DNA of 64,000 nucleotides from Paenibacillus agri (GCF_013359945.1 NZ_JABWCS010000210.1:62001-126000), one strand, 5' to 3'. Shown: positions 54,931-63,961, numbered from the stretch's first letter. The notes: generated by a model not told the origin, from the sequence alone. Made by a program: numbers and translations.

Positions 54931-54960
54931 ATCATACTCTCGCGCAGGAATTCTTGTAAA
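54931..54960 (-). promoter_or_regulatory. Promoter of the kdp operon
   Basis: Minus strand: TTTACA (54960-54955), 18-base spacer, TATGAT (54936-54931). The predicted start of transcription, near 54924, is 26 bases ahead of the first conserved riboswitch block. Confidence 0.6.
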
Positions 54961-55583
54961 ACGTCAAGGATGCCAAAATAATGCATAAAGAAAACCCTTT
55001 TCATATCAGGTAGCGCTTTCTTGATGTTCAATCTCTCTATTTCTCCTATTTTCACGTTTTTGTCACGATTATCGAAAATTTTAGGCAGATCAGAATTCTT
55101 TTTCTCCAAAGGATGGGATTTCAAGGTTTTCGCCCGTTTTCCGTGTAAATATGAAAAGCGATGCTTGAGGAAGATAGAGGCCTCATAACGGGCAATAAAC
55201 ATGCTTTTAGTCCCCTTTCTCTCCCTTGGTTGCTGAAATTCCGCGGATAGACGTTACTATGAAAGATTTTCTCTTTTTACAAAAGAAAGCGGTGCGGCGT
55301 ATGATTCGGATTACGATTACATCATTAGCTAATGGAAGAACGCTGAATTCCCGGACCCACGGGAAACGGGGAAACCTCGAGGCTGTATCAGAAGCCTCCT
55401 TGGGGTGAATTGGAATTAGGCGAACAATTATTATTTTGGTACACATCCAGAAGTTTTGGATCCGCAGAGCTTGAGGCGGGTGTGCTTTGGCGTATTTTGG
55501 TGTTGATAACAGCGGTCATAGCTATATTGCTACCGACACTCAACACCCCTTCTGCAGATCATGGAATTCGGGGAGGATTCAAA
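54961..55583. other. Intergenic region upstream of the kdp leader
   Basis: About 620 bases separating divergent transcripts. Two minus-strand frames of 99 and 79 codons run through it but lack ribosome sites and recognisable domains. No repeat or terminator stood out. Confidence 0.4.
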
Positions 55584-56075
55584 TTGGATATAGAACTACA
55601 TCATAAGCTGACACGAATAGAGATCTTTGCTATCCCTGCTTCCGGGGCTATCCACGGCTCCAAAGCCGATTGTGAAAAACCACTGTACATCATCTTGAAG
55701 CTGTCCTGTCAGAGAGGCTGCGGCTGGGGGTTGTGCAGTATCCTGGGCAAAGGGGTCCACCTGGTGAGATGGGGTACCTTTCTGCGGTGTATCCGGCAAT
55801 GCAGCCTGAGTGAAGCTGTCGGGGTTACGCAGGTTGCAAGCGAGAGCTGGCAACCGAGCCAGTTTGCAATGGTGCAGACCGCCTTGCAGGATTTGCAGGC
55901 AGCCCTGTACCCGCCTGTTCTTGCCGGAACGGTCTGGCAGGGGAACCGAAAGCTTAAGCTGCTCCATCTGTCCGCGGAACAACTTCGTGGGGCCTCCTCA
56001 CTACCGCCAGCGTGGGTCAGCCTGGATACGGCCTGGCTAACGGAGCACTCCGTCGCCTATTATTCCATTCTGTAA
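55584..56075 (+). CDS. 163-residue protein of unknown function
   Basis: TTG start at 55584, six bases after GGGGAGGA; upstream in-frame text is not plausible protein. It opens LTRIEIFAIPASGAIHGSK and contains LKLSCQRGCGWG and SESWQPSQFAMVQTALQDLQAAL. The first part faintly recalls the N-terminal capping domain of enolase-superfamily enzymes, but no catalytic domain follows, so this is a weak guess. It lies 38 bases before a decayed sigma-factor-like gene and may have been co-transcribed with it. Seven cysteines, no membrane segment. Confidence 0.5.
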   Translation: MDIELHHKLTRIEIFAIPASGAIHGSKADCEKPLYIILKLSCQRGCGWGLCSILGKGVHLVRWGTFLRCIRQCSLSEAVGVTQVASESWQPSQFAMVQTALQDLQAALYPPVLAGTVWQGNRKLKLLHLSAEQLRGASSLPPAWVSLDTAWLTEHSVAYYSIL

Positions 56076-56113
56076 TGTCAACATTCTTCCACTCCGTAAG
56101 GAAGGTGCGCACA

Positions 56114-56559
56114 ATGTCCGCCCCTTTGCCCGCAAAATCAGCCCGCTCCGCCCAGCCCGCCTTCCGCGGGCTGGTGGAGCAGTACGCAGACAGCGTCTAC
56201 ACTCTGTGTATCCTGCTGCTGAAGGACCCGCAGCTCGCTGAAGGCTGCGGTCCACACCTTCACAGCGTGGGCAGGTCCTCCCGGCTTACGCCCGGTTCTT
56301 CCCTGCCCGGCGGCTCCATCCAGGTCTACCGGACCTGCCTGTCGCAATACTCACGTACGCCCGCCGCACGCCTGGCGGGCGAGCCTGGACAGCCGGCGCG
56401 ACCGGCTCGTCCTCTCCGCACTGCGCTACGGCTTAGGCCTTCCTCTGGCGGATATCAGCGCCACTTCTGCCTCTCCCCGTCCCGGAGCTGAAGATACAGC
56501 TAAGAGCCCTGCGCGAAAACATGCGCACGGCCCACGATTCTTCCTCACTACTTGCTTAA
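56114..56559 (+). pseudogene. Frameshifted ECF sigma-factor-like gene
   Basis: Starts ATG 56114 after GGAAGG. FRGLVEQYADSVYTLCILLLKDPQLAE fits sigma-70 region 2. The following AAVHTFTAW is in another frame, YRTCLSQYSRTPAARLAG returns to the first, LDSRRDRLVLSALRYGLGLP (region 4-like) is in the second, and LKIQLRALRENMRTAHDSS is in the third, ending at 56559. At least three shifts are needed. The region is distinctly GC-rich. The tail overlaps the end of the convergent gerB. Assembly or read errors in GC-rich DNA are the main alternative. Confidence 0.6.
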
Positions 56560-57642
56560 CATCGTCTGGCTCCTGAACTTGTACACCATATATAGCATCA
56601 GCGGAAGGACAAACGCACAGGTGAAATCCCAGAAGATATAATAATCGACAATATAATCGAAATAAACAGTATTGGTCGTAATCGCGAACGCCAACCCAAA
56701 CAACAGCATGCCGCCAGGAATAGACAATGGACGATAATCACGCAGCTTGAAGAGTTGTGCGGTCCCGAGCAGAAAAGCATAGAAATCCAGGATGGTCTTA
56801 AAAAATGTCGATAAAATCCAATTGATAGCCAGTATAGCTTCCACCCGCTGCAGAAAGTTCCCCACGTTGATTTTTTGTGCGGCAGCATAAGTAGCGTAGA
56901 GATAGCTGGAGGCCAGATTCGGTCCAATCACAAGCAGGGTAAGCAGAATAATAGAGCAGATAGCCATTCCTCCAAGGAAAACACCGATTAAATAATCCCT
57001 TTCCGTAGTCTTGCTGGTAACTACATAAGGCAGAAACATCAGCACAGTATTCAGCTCACAGAACGTGAAGGTGCTGCTGTATAATGAACCATGTGTAATC
57101 GCCCGAAGTCCCTCACCCATTACAGGCTGGAGTCTGGACAATTCGGCTTGGGGCAGCAACAGAACGAATAGTGCCAGAAACAGAAAGATATACAGTGGAA
57201 AAAAAGTCTCTCCCGACCGGGCAATAGCTTCCAGTCCACTCTTGGTCCCCCACACCAACGTAACGATCATCATGAAGTGAATCGCGTTAATCGGCGTCTC
57301 CGTAAATATCTGCGTAGTGAGAAAATCGCCGGCTTCCCGGAGCAGCATGGCTGTGGTGACCAAATAATAGTACAGATAAAATAAAGAAATTAGCCCTCCG
57401 ACCCATCTTCCCAAGAGGCGCCGGTTATATTGAATAATCGTCAGCTTGGGAAACAGGCGGCTGAACCGGTACAGAAACCAGGCAATCGGCCATCCGATTA
57501 ACAGGCCCATCCCTCCGGAAATCCATCCATCTTGCTTAGCTGCCGATATCGTAAGCGAAGGCAGGATCAACAGCATATCCCCAATAATAAAGTAGATGAC
57601 CAGCACAGCAAGTTGTCTGGAGCTGATTCTCCCGTTTTCCAT
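56548..57642 (-). CDS. Spore germinant receptor B subunit (GerB), cluster 3
   Basis: A 364-residue ten-helix GerB permease-like protein (N-terminus MENGRISSRQLAVLVIYFIIGDMLL). It starts three bases after the stop of the small D gene and is the last gene of an A-C-D-B operon like cluster 1. Confidence 0.9.
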   Translation of the reverse strand: MENGRISSRQLAVLVIYFIIGDMLLILPSLTISAAKQDGWISGGMGLLIGWPIAWFLYRFSRLFPKLTIIQYNRRLLGRWVGGLISLFYLYYYLVTTAMLLREAGDFLTTQIFTETPINAIHFMMIVTLVWGTKSGLEAIARSGETFFPLYIFLFLALFVLLLPQAELSRLQPVMGEGLRAITHGSLYSSTFTFCELNTVLMFLPYVVTSKTTERDYLIGVFLGGMAICSIILLTLLVIGPNLASSYLYATYAAAQKINVGNFLQRVEAILAINWILSTFFKTILDFYAFLLGTAQLFKLRDYRPLSIPGGMLLFGLAFAITTNTVYFDYIVDYYIFWDFTCAFVLPLMLYMVYKFRSQTMLSK

Positions 57643-57645
57643 GCC

Positions 57646-57894
57646 TCAATCATCCTTTACCTGTAGAATATGCTGCATCCATTGATACAAAGGTTTGTAG
57701 ATTAGTTCGGGGACCCGCATTGGACTAGGTGTCTGAATTTCTTTTAAAGCCACAATACTGACAATTGCCCCGGCAACCAGCATGACTATGAAAATTAATG
57801 CTTCACGCGCCCAGCCTTTCTTAATCAAGGGAGGGAGTTCGAAGGCAGCGATGGCAAGGGAACAAAAACCGACGACAATGGTCGTAAGAGTCAT
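57646..57894 (-). CDS. Small two-helix Ger D-type protein, cluster 3
   Basis: An 82-residue protein with two membrane segments (about 2-20 and 32-50) and a short cytoplasmic or cortex-facing tail. Ribosome site AAGGAG. It corresponds in size and position to the cluster 1 protein at 27979-28182, including a shared TPSPMRVPELI/VPSPSPVIVNL-like stretch after the second helix. Confidence 0.75.
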   Translation of the reverse strand: MTLTTIVVGFCSLAIAAFELPPLIKKGWAREALIFIVMLVAGAIVSIVALKEIQTPSPMRVPELIYKPLYQWMQHILQVKDD

Positions 57895-57896
57895 GT

Positions 57897-59096
57897 CTAT
57901 TTCTCCTTCATCCGACGCTCAATCGAATTAGTGATCATACCTGTATTACGAATATGAGCATCGACCTTGTACACCACCTTCAGATGGGGGAATTCATCAT
58001 TCCATTGGGGCTCCAGCTTCTTCCACAGCTTGGGGTAAGCATTATATATTACCTGTCCAAATCCGAAAACATCGACTTTATAACGGCGCTGGACCGCTTC
58101 TACCGATTGCCTCATCAAATTTTCAAGATCCTGTTCCCCAGCAGCCTGCAGCTGTTCGAGCACCATTGGATCATTGATGTTCAGACTGCACTCCAATTCC
58201 CCGATGTTGCTTTCCACTTTGGCGCTGATCTCAATGACTGGTTTCCCCGCTTCCAGACGGCTTTTCATTTCAGTGTGGGAACGGATAATTTCCAGACTGA
58301 TATACTTGCCATCCGGACATTTCAAATGCCCTGCCGTGCTGCTAACCGTGTTCCGGATATAGTTATAGCCTTTACCTTCGTCCTTGGTCATCCATCCAAT
58401 CAGCTTGTCATTGCGGAAGACTGCCATGCCGGAATACCCCAGTTTTACCGGATGATCGATATGTCTCATATCCTCAGATTTAGTATCCCTACTGTCATTC
58501 TCCAGGAGGGAAATCCCCGGCAGCACAGGGCTCATTCCTGTAGTCATTAGTTGGTCAATTAACGTGTCAACGGTCACCGCAGCTACCGGTGCCCAGACCT
58601 TGTTTGAAGTATCCAGGGAGTAGAATAAAGCCTCCGCAGGGATTTTCTCCAGCGGTGTCAGGACTTTCAGGATATTTTCCGCAGAGACATCCCTAGCGAT
58701 CAATACATAATAATCCGGTCTTGTCTCCGGATTCCGCACTAGAATATCTATCACTTTGGCAATGCCGTCCCGAGCCACCTCTTCACTTAGAACCAGTGTC
58801 CGGATGTGGGCGGTATAGATCTTTCGGGGGCTCGTCTCTGTCAGCTTGCGGAACGCTTCAAAGAGGGTCGGTGCCACCGTCTTATATACCGCCACCGGAG
58901 TATCTTGCTTGCCCATCCGGCCATTCACCTGATCCGGTATAACCACCTGTACGCTCAAATGATACTGATCATCAGATTTATCGATTGCGATGCCTGACAC
59001 AATGCCTAGTTCATTCAATTCCCGGCGGCTCCAGCACCCTGTCAACAGCACAAGGATCATTACTGCCGCTAAAATCCCCCCTGTAATACGCTTCAT
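57897..59096 (-). CDS. Spore germinant receptor C subunit (GerC lipoprotein), cluster 3
   Basis: A 399-residue Ger(x)C lipoprotein: lipobox LTGC (Cys 21), then WSRRELNELGIVSGIAIDKS, and C-terminal VQRRYKVDVFGFGQVIYNAYPKLW. Ribosome site GAGGTG. It is 23 bases below gerA and two bases above the D gene. Confidence 0.92.
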   Translation of the reverse strand: MKRITGGILAAVMILVLLTGCWSRRELNELGIVSGIAIDKSDDQYHLSVQVVIPDQVNGRMGKQDTPVAVYKTVAPTLFEAFRKLTETSPRKIYTAHIRTLVLSEEVARDGIAKVIDILVRNPETRPDYYVLIARDVSAENILKVLTPLEKIPAEALFYSLDTSNKVWAPVAAVTVDTLIDQLMTTGMSPVLPGISLLENDSRDTKSEDMRHIDHPVKLGYSGMAVFRNDKLIGWMTKDEGKGYNYIRNTVSSTAGHLKCPDGKYISLEIIRSHTEMKSRLEAGKPVIEISAKVESNIGELECSLNINDPMVLEQLQAAGEQDLENLMRQSVEAVQRRYKVDVFGFGQVIYNAYPKLWKKLEPQWNDEFPHLKVVYKVDAHIRNTGMITNSIERRMKEK

Positions 59097-59119
59097 GGAT
59101 GCACCTCAACGATAGCTAT

Positions 59120-60622
59120 TTATTTGCGTGATTGTCGCACCGGGTTCTTGCGATTGTACATCTTCGGCCTGTTGCGCATAGCTGGCCAAGGCAACCGGAA
59201 CAGCGAGTCTTTCTGAGCGTCCAGATTAAACGGAGCGAGCGGACTCAGATAAGGAACGCCGAAGGAACGGAGCGTATTCAGGTGCAGCACCAGGATAATA
59301 ACCCCCACCAGAATGCCGAACAGACCAAATGAAGCGGCAAGCCCCATCAATACAAACCGGATCATTCGCACCGAAATGGACATTGTGTTCGCCGGTATAA
59401 CGTAACTTGATATCGCCGTAATGGACACAATGATAACCATTGCCGCGGAGATAATGCCCGCTTCAACCGCAGACTGCCCGATGACGAGTGTACCTACAAT
59501 GGATACGGCCTGACCTACCGTTCTTGGCATCCGTATGCCGGCTTCCCGTAAAATTTCATAGACAATCTCCATCATCAACGCCTCAATAAAAGCCGGAAAA
59601 GGGACGCCTTCCCGCTGCGCGGCCAGATTTAGCAGCAAATTCGTGGGCAGCATCTCCTGATGAAAGGTTGTAATAGCGATGTAGAATGACGGGGCAAGTA
59701 GAACAATCAAAAAGGACATAAAGCGGATCATCCGAATCAGGGTGCTAATGTCTGAGCGCTGGTAGTAGTCTTCCGGCGTCTGCAAGAAATGTACAAAGAG
59801 CGCCGGAACGAGCAGGACAAACGGCGTACCATCTATGATAATCGCCACTTTCCCCTCCAGAATTCCCGCCACGATCGTATCTGGACGTTCACTGTTGTAC
59901 ACAGTAGGGAATGGAGTCGCCGTCTTGTCCTGAATGAACTCTTCGATATAGCCGCTCTCCAGAATGCTATCGATATCAATAGCATCCAGTCGGGTGCGTA
60001 CCTCCTGAAGGATCTGCCCGCTTACAATATTTTTCTGGTACATAATAGCGACACTGGTCTTCGTTATCGTGCCAATGGGATGGATTTCGAGCCACAGCTG
60101 CGGGTCCTTGATCCTCCGGCGGATGAGTGAGATATTGGTCTGGATATTTTCAGTAAAAGCATCCATCGGACCACGAATGCTCGGCTGGGAGGTGGGTTCG
60201 CCCACGGTCCGGTCTTCGCGCCCGGTCACCCCGATTCGGAGCCCCTCCCTATATCCGTCAAGTAGAAGAATTGCATCTCCCGACAGGAGATGTGTGAACA
60301 GTGAGTCTATCCCGTTGACATAGCCGATGTCTCCCACCGTAAGAGCCTTTTCCTTCAAATAGATCAGCGGGGCATCCCTGAAGGATGATTCCTGCTCCGG
60401 TTTTAATGCCCCCAGGTTCGTTAGTGATTTCAATACAGATGTCTGGATCATAGTGCGGTCAGCCAGACCGTTTATAAATAGCAAGGCCACTCCCCACTGA
60501 TCCGCCAGCACCATCTCCCGTACAATTAAATCCGGACTGTGTCCCAATGCTTCCCGTATTGACTGAATATTGTTGTGCAGATCAGCGTCCAGCAATTTCC
60601 CGGAGTCCGATACCAGTTGCAT
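59120..60622 (-). CDS. Spore germinant receptor A subunit (GerA), cluster 3
   Basis: About 500 residues. Soluble half with FINGLADRTMIQTSVLKSL and GDAILLDGYREG; membrane half with FPAFIEALMMEIVYEILREAGIRMPRTVGQAVSIVG. ATG 60622 follows GAGAGGTGG; the GTG three codons earlier sits inside that site. First gene of an A-C-D-B operon. A candidate forespore (sigma-G) promoter lies about 40-70 bases upstream. Confidence 0.92.
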   Translation of the reverse strand: MQLVSDSGKLLDADLHNNIQSIREALGHSPDLIVREMVLADQWGVALLFINGLADRTMIQTSVLKSLTNLGALKPEQESSFRDAPLIYLKEKALTVGDIGYVNGIDSLFTHLLSGDAILLLDGYREGLRIGVTGREDRTVGEPTSQPSIRGPMDAFTENIQTNISLIRRRIKDPQLWLEIHPIGTITKTSVAIMYQKNIVSGQILQEVRTRLDAIDIDSILESGYIEEFIQDKTATPFPTVYNSERPDTIVAGILEGKVAIIIDGTPFVLLVPALFVHFLQTPEDYYQRSDISTLIRMIRFMSFLIVLLAPSFYIAITTFHQEMLPTNLLLNLAAQREGVPFPAFIEALMMEIVYEILREAGIRMPRTVGQAVSIVGTLVIGQSAVEAGIISAAMVIIVSITAISSYVIPANTMSISVRMIRFVLMGLAASFGLFGILVGVIILVLHLNTLRSFGVPYLSPLAPFNLDAQKDSLFRLPWPAMRNRPKMYNRKNPVRQSRK

Positions 60623-60660
60623 GGAAGCCACCTCTCATTTAGCAAAAATTAGGTTGCCCT

Positions 60661-60691
60661 TATTGTGACCCGCGTGGCAAGGGAGTATACA
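60661..60691 (-). promoter_or_regulatory. Candidate sigma-G promoter of ger cluster 3
   Basis: Minus strand: TGTATA (60691-60686), 18-base spacer, CACAATA (60667-60661). This is one mismatch from the usual sigma-G -10 CATnnTA. Forespore expression is expected for ger operons; the motif match alone is weak. Confidence 0.4.
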
Positions 60692-60731
60692 CCAATAAAG
60701 GGGGTGAGCAGTATAGTGATGGTTTTGAGGT

Positions 60732-60769
60732 AAAAAAAACCGGAGCCACATTGTAGGTAGGCTCCGGTT
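60732..60769 (-). terminator. Terminator after the 60774-61178 gene
   Basis: Minus strand: AACCGGAGCC pairs with GGCTCCGGTT, followed by TTTTTTT. Confidence 0.85.
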
Positions 60770-60773
60770 CATG

Positions 60774-61178
60774 CTATTCATTGCCATTCAGCAAAGAATC
60801 TAACTGCGATATTAATTTGTCGTTTGTGAAATCTTTTGATAACAATGCAATAGTATTTTTAATTTCTGTTACCTTATGCAGGGGGTGATTATTATTGTGC
60901 AATTCTAAAAGCTTTGTCTCAAGCGTATGGCCATAGTAAAATTTAAAGCTCGAAAAATCTGAAAGCGCAGCAACCTTGCTGGCCTGGCTGATTACCAAAC
61001 TATCAGGAACAGTATCTTCTTTGATTCTTTGCGCTAAGCCATTAAGTTCAGCAATCAAATTGTTATCTACATTAGAGATTGTTCTGTTATAAGTAGTCAT
61101 CAATCTCAGCTGATAGAGATTCAAAATGACTAGAACAACCATCACTGCGGAGAGTATTACAACAATCTTCTTCTTAAT
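60774..61178 (-). CDS. Membrane-anchored 134-residue protein, unknown, ATT start
   Basis: With the start at ATT 61178 (seven bases after GGAGG) the N-terminus is (M)KKKIVVILSAVMVVLVILNLYQL, a lysine-led membrane anchor, followed by a soluble helical domain of about 100 residues. The shorter GTG/ATG starts at 61145/61142 remove the positive residues and have no ribosome site. No ATG, GTG or TTG exists between the upstream in-frame stop and 61145. No known family. It ends at a strong terminator, so it is a genuine transcript end. Confidence 0.6.
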   Translation of the reverse strand: MKKKIVVILSAVMVVLVILNLYQLRLMTTYNRTISNVDNNLIAELNGLAQRIKEDTVPDSLVISQASKVAALSDFSSFKFYYGHTLETKLLELHNNNHPLHKVTEIKNTIALLSKDFTNDKLISQLDSLLNGNE

Positions 61179-61189
61179 TTTGATTCCTC

Positions 61190-61252
61190 CTACCAGTTGA
61201 TAATTGCATGTCCTGTTACTTTGTCATATTTAGTCGCTGGGCTGATAGACAC
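61190..61252 (-). CDS. Possible 20-residue peptide upstream of the anchored protein
   Basis: GTG at 61252, seven bases after GGAGG, stop TAG at 61190. The peptide begins MSISPATKYDKV and ends GHAIINW. Its stop is 11 bases before the ATT start of the next frame, so both ribosome sites are close together. The frame is open upstream without a start, so it could equally be the tail of a lost gene. Confidence 0.3.
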   Translation of the reverse strand: MSISPATKYDKVTGHAIINW

Positions 61253-61543
61253 ACTACCACCTCCTGGAAACGAAACAGACGGATTGATGGTCAATGGTAT
61301 CAGGTTTAGAGTAGTTTACTTCACATTAGTTGGCCAACATGGATAAATAACCATATACAATAGAATATAAGCTTTTATATGAGAATTATTATTATTTCAT
61401 GAAATCTTACCAACAGACATTAAAAAGCAGCAAAAAAACCTTGTTGACCCACATGAGGTACAACAAGGTTGAGTGCTGAGTCAATCTTTACTTTTTATAG
61501 TGTGAAGATATTCAATGAATGGGTGGACAACGATATCATTTAT
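61253..61543. other. AT-rich intergenic stretch
   Basis: About 290 bases, AT-rich, with stop codons in all frames. Apart from the terminator at 61432-61470 I see no feature. It must hold the promoter of the small minus-strand frames. Confidence 0.4.
61432..61470 (-). terminator. Terminator of the acetyltransferase-MFS operon
   Basis: Minus strand: AACCTTGTTG pairs with CAACAAGGTT across a 14-base loop, then TTTTTT. Confidence 0.85.
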
Positions 61544-62107
61544 TTATCCAATTTCGATCGTTTTAATGACTCTAGCAGGATTACCACCAACGACCACATT
61601 ATCTGGAACGTCCTTAGTTACTACTGCTCCTGAAGCAACAACAACATTATGACCAATTTTCACGCCTGGATTAATAACCGCACTTCCCCCAACCCATACA
61701 TTATTGCCGATCGTCACAGGTTTGGCGTATTCAGGTCCCTTGATCCGTTCGTAAGGATCCACAGGATGCGTGGCTGTATACACATGAACGCCCGGGCCAA
61801 ACATACAGTTGTCTCCTATGCGCACTTCGCAAACATCGAGAATCGTACAATCAAAGTTTGAAAAGAAGTTTTCACCTACATGAATGTTATAGCCATAGTC
61901 AAACCGGATATTCGGCTCCATACCGATGTTTTTCCCAGTCGATCCAAGCAGTTCTTTAAGCATCTGAACTCTCAGCTCTTCATCCGCTTCAGTTGTCTGA
62001 TTGTATATCCGTGTCATCCTTCTGGCATAGGCCCGCTCACGTACCAGCTCAGCATCCCAAGCTTCATATAGTTCTCCATCCAGCATCTTTTGTTTTTCTG
62101 TTTTCAT
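61544..62107 (-). CDS. Sugar O-acetyltransferase, Maa type (distal copy)
   Basis: A 187-residue left-handed beta-helix acetyltransferase of the maltose/galactoside O-acetyltransferase (Maa/LacA) group: N-terminal [24 protein letters not shown], catalytic His in [14 protein letters not shown], then hexapeptide turns [30 protein letters not shown]. It acetylates a sugar with acetyl-CoA in the cytoplasm. It follows the MFS gene by seven bases. Confidence 0.92.
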   Translation of the reverse strand: MKTEKQKMLDGELYEAWDAELVRERAYARRMTRIYNQTTEADEELRVQMLKELLGSTGKNIGMEPNIRFDYGYNIHVGENFFSNFDCTILDVCEVRIGDNCMFGPGVHVYTATHPVDPYERIKGPEYAKPVTIGNNVWVGGSAVINPGVKIGHNVVVASGAVVTKDVPDNVVVGGNPARVIKTIEIG

Positions 62108-62114
62108 ATATTTC

Positions 62115-63335
62115 CTATCCCTTCATATCGTAAAGTGAATTTTCCGAATTTCGTAACGGCTTTGCAGAGCGGGTCAGAAATCCTGAGACAACAATCCCAA
62201 TTAGAACTACAATCATTGCACGTAATAACCCAAAATGCTCTCCGAGAAAACCTAGTACTGGTGGACCTACCAAAGATGCAAGATAACCCATTGTAGCCAC
62301 AGCGCTCACTCTTGCAGCAGCACCTCGGGGTTCATCTCCTGCAGCAGACAAACCTACTGGAAAGCCAAGTGAAACGCCGAATCCCCATAAGAGTACACCA
62401 GCCGACGCAACCAAATAATGCTGTCCCCAGATTACAAAAACCAATCCCAAAATGGCTGAAATTGCACACGCCGACAGAACACGAACTCTTCCATAACGAT
62501 CTAATAACGATCCCCCTGCAAAGCGTCCTATTGTCATTGCTGTAACAAACAAGCCATAGATAAAGGAGCCTTCCAATGCACTGACGCTATAACCATCTAC
62601 CATGATGAGTGGCAACCAGTCATTAGCAGAACCCTCTGCAAAGGCCATTCCTAAAACCATAATACCAATGAACAACGTCCGCTTTTCTTTCCATACCGCA
62701 AACTGCTGCTTTAGATTAAATCTTTTTTGATCTGCAGTTTCCTTCTGTTCTCTCCCGGTTCCTTCTGGTAAGTAACGAACGGCATAAATAACGATAACTG
62801 CCATTAGCAAGGCAAGGATTGAAAAGTGAAGCAGAATCGGAAGATGGATGGCGAGCGCTCCTACTCCCAGTATGGCTCCAACGAGTGTTCCGACACTAAA
62901 AAAGCCATGAAAGGCCGGCAAGAGTGTCCGATTCATTTCCTTTTCAACTGCAGCGCCTTCAACATTTAATGCCACCTCCGCAGCCCCAAAACCGAAACCA
63001 AATAACAGCAGTCCGCCTGTAACAACAGCTACTGTTGTCGTAGCCGTACCGATTCCAATCGTTAGAAAACCTGTGACAATCATAAAAGAACTAATGAATA
63101 TGACAAATCGTGCACCTTTACGAGCTATAATCGAACCGGCCAAAAGTAAAGCAGCAAGCGAACCTGTTGCTAGTGCAAATATAAGGATACCCATACCAGC
63201 AGTTGACACTTGCAGTAAATCGCGAACATCCGGAGTTCGGGACACCCACGAAGCAAAGATTACCCCTGGTAGAGCAAATAACAGAAATAAGAAGTTACGG
63301 ACAATTCGGGCGTTTTGGTTATAACTACTCTTCAT
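62115..63335 (-). CDS. MFS transporter, YbjJ/fucose-permease-like
   Basis: A 406-residue, twelve-helix major facilitator. Text such as [29 protein letters not shown] and [42 protein letters not shown] places it in the YbjJ/FucP-like branch, whose substrates are mostly unknown. Its ATG shares one base with the stop of the upstream acetyltransferase gene (TAATG). With an acetyltransferase on each side, export of acetylated sugars or peptides is an attractive guess. Confidence 0.88.
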   Translation of the reverse strand: MKSSYNQNARIVRNFLFLLFALPGVIFASWVSRTPDVRDLLQVSTAGMGILIFALATGSLAALLLAGSIIARKGARFVIFISSFMIVTGFLTIGIGTATTTVAVVTGGLLLFGFGFGAAEVALNVEGAAVEKEMNRTLLPAFHGFFSVGTLVGAILGVGALAIHLPILLHFSILALLMAVIVIYAVRYLPEGTGREQKETADQKRFNLKQQFAVWKEKRTLFIGIMVLGMAFAEGSANDWLPLIMVDGYSVSALEGSFIYGLFVTAMTIGRFAGGSLLDRYGRVRVLSACAISAILGLVFVIWGQHYLVASAGVLLWGFGVSLGFPVGLSAAGDEPRGAAARVSAVATMGYLASLVGPPVLGFLGEHFGLLRAMIVVLIGIVVSGFLTRSAKPLRNSENSLYDMKG

Positions 63336-63961
63336 TAATCCTGTGATCCCTGAAATAATGCATTGATTATTCTGCGATCCTTAAAATAATACATTTTATC
63401 GCGTTCATTAATTTCACGAAGAACGATACATGGATTACCCACGGCAACGACATTTGCAGGAATATCCTTTGTAACAACACTTCCTGCGCCAATTACACTA
63501 TTCTCCCCAATAGAAATACCGGGAAGTATAATGGCACCAGCTCCTATCCAGCAATTTCTCCCAATGTAAACAGGAGCATTGAATTGATATACTTGCTCTC
63601 GAAGCTCAGGCAGGATTGGGTGCCCTGCTGTTGCAACAGTGACATTTGGACCAAACATGGTGTAATCACCAACATGTATATGGGTGTCGTCTACTAAAGT
63701 CAAATTAAAATTCGCATAAATATTACTGCCAAAATGAACATGCTTGCCCCCCCAATTGGAGTGGAATGGCGGCTCAATATAGCAACCTTCACCTATTTCT
63801 GCAAACATATCTTGAAGCAGAGCTACTCTTTTTTCAAATTCTAATGGCCGGGTCATATTAAAATCATAAAGTCGTTCTAGGCAAATCGTCTGCTCTTTAC
63901 CGAGTTGTTCATCGCCAGGCAAGTATAAACTACCATTGTGAAGTTTATCTTTAATGTTCAT
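63335..63961 (-). CDS. Sugar O-acetyltransferase, Maa type (proximal copy)
   Basis: A 208-residue hexapeptide acetyltransferase. Catalytic His in ATAGHPILPELREQ and helix turns GRNCWIGAGAIILPGISIGENSVIGAGSVVTKDIPANVV. The start is ATG 63961 with AAAAGGAG; the frame continues 33 bases further without a ribosome site. It is the first visible gene of a three-gene operon. It differs clearly in sequence from the distal copy, so it is not a recent duplication. Confidence 0.9.
   Translation of the reverse strand: MNIKDKLHNGSLYLPGDEQLGKEQTICLERLYDFNMTRPLEFEKRVALLQDMFAEIGEGCYIEPPFHSNWGGKHVHFGSNIYANFNLTLVDDTHIHVGDYTMFGPNVTVATAGHPILPELREQVYQFNAPVYIGRNCWIGAGAIILPGISIGENSVIGAGSVVTKDIPANVVAVGNPCIVLREINERDKMYYFKDRRIINALFQGSQD

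Noticed and set aside
54903..55202. 99-codon minus-strand frame upstream of the kdp leader
   Set aside because: It would overlap the kdp promoter, and has no clear ribosome site and no recognisable domain. It could be a degraded gene, but this cannot be supported.
55207..55446. 79-codon minus-strand frame
   Set aside because: Basic, low-information sequence without ribosome site; it is opposite the region before the 163-aa gene.
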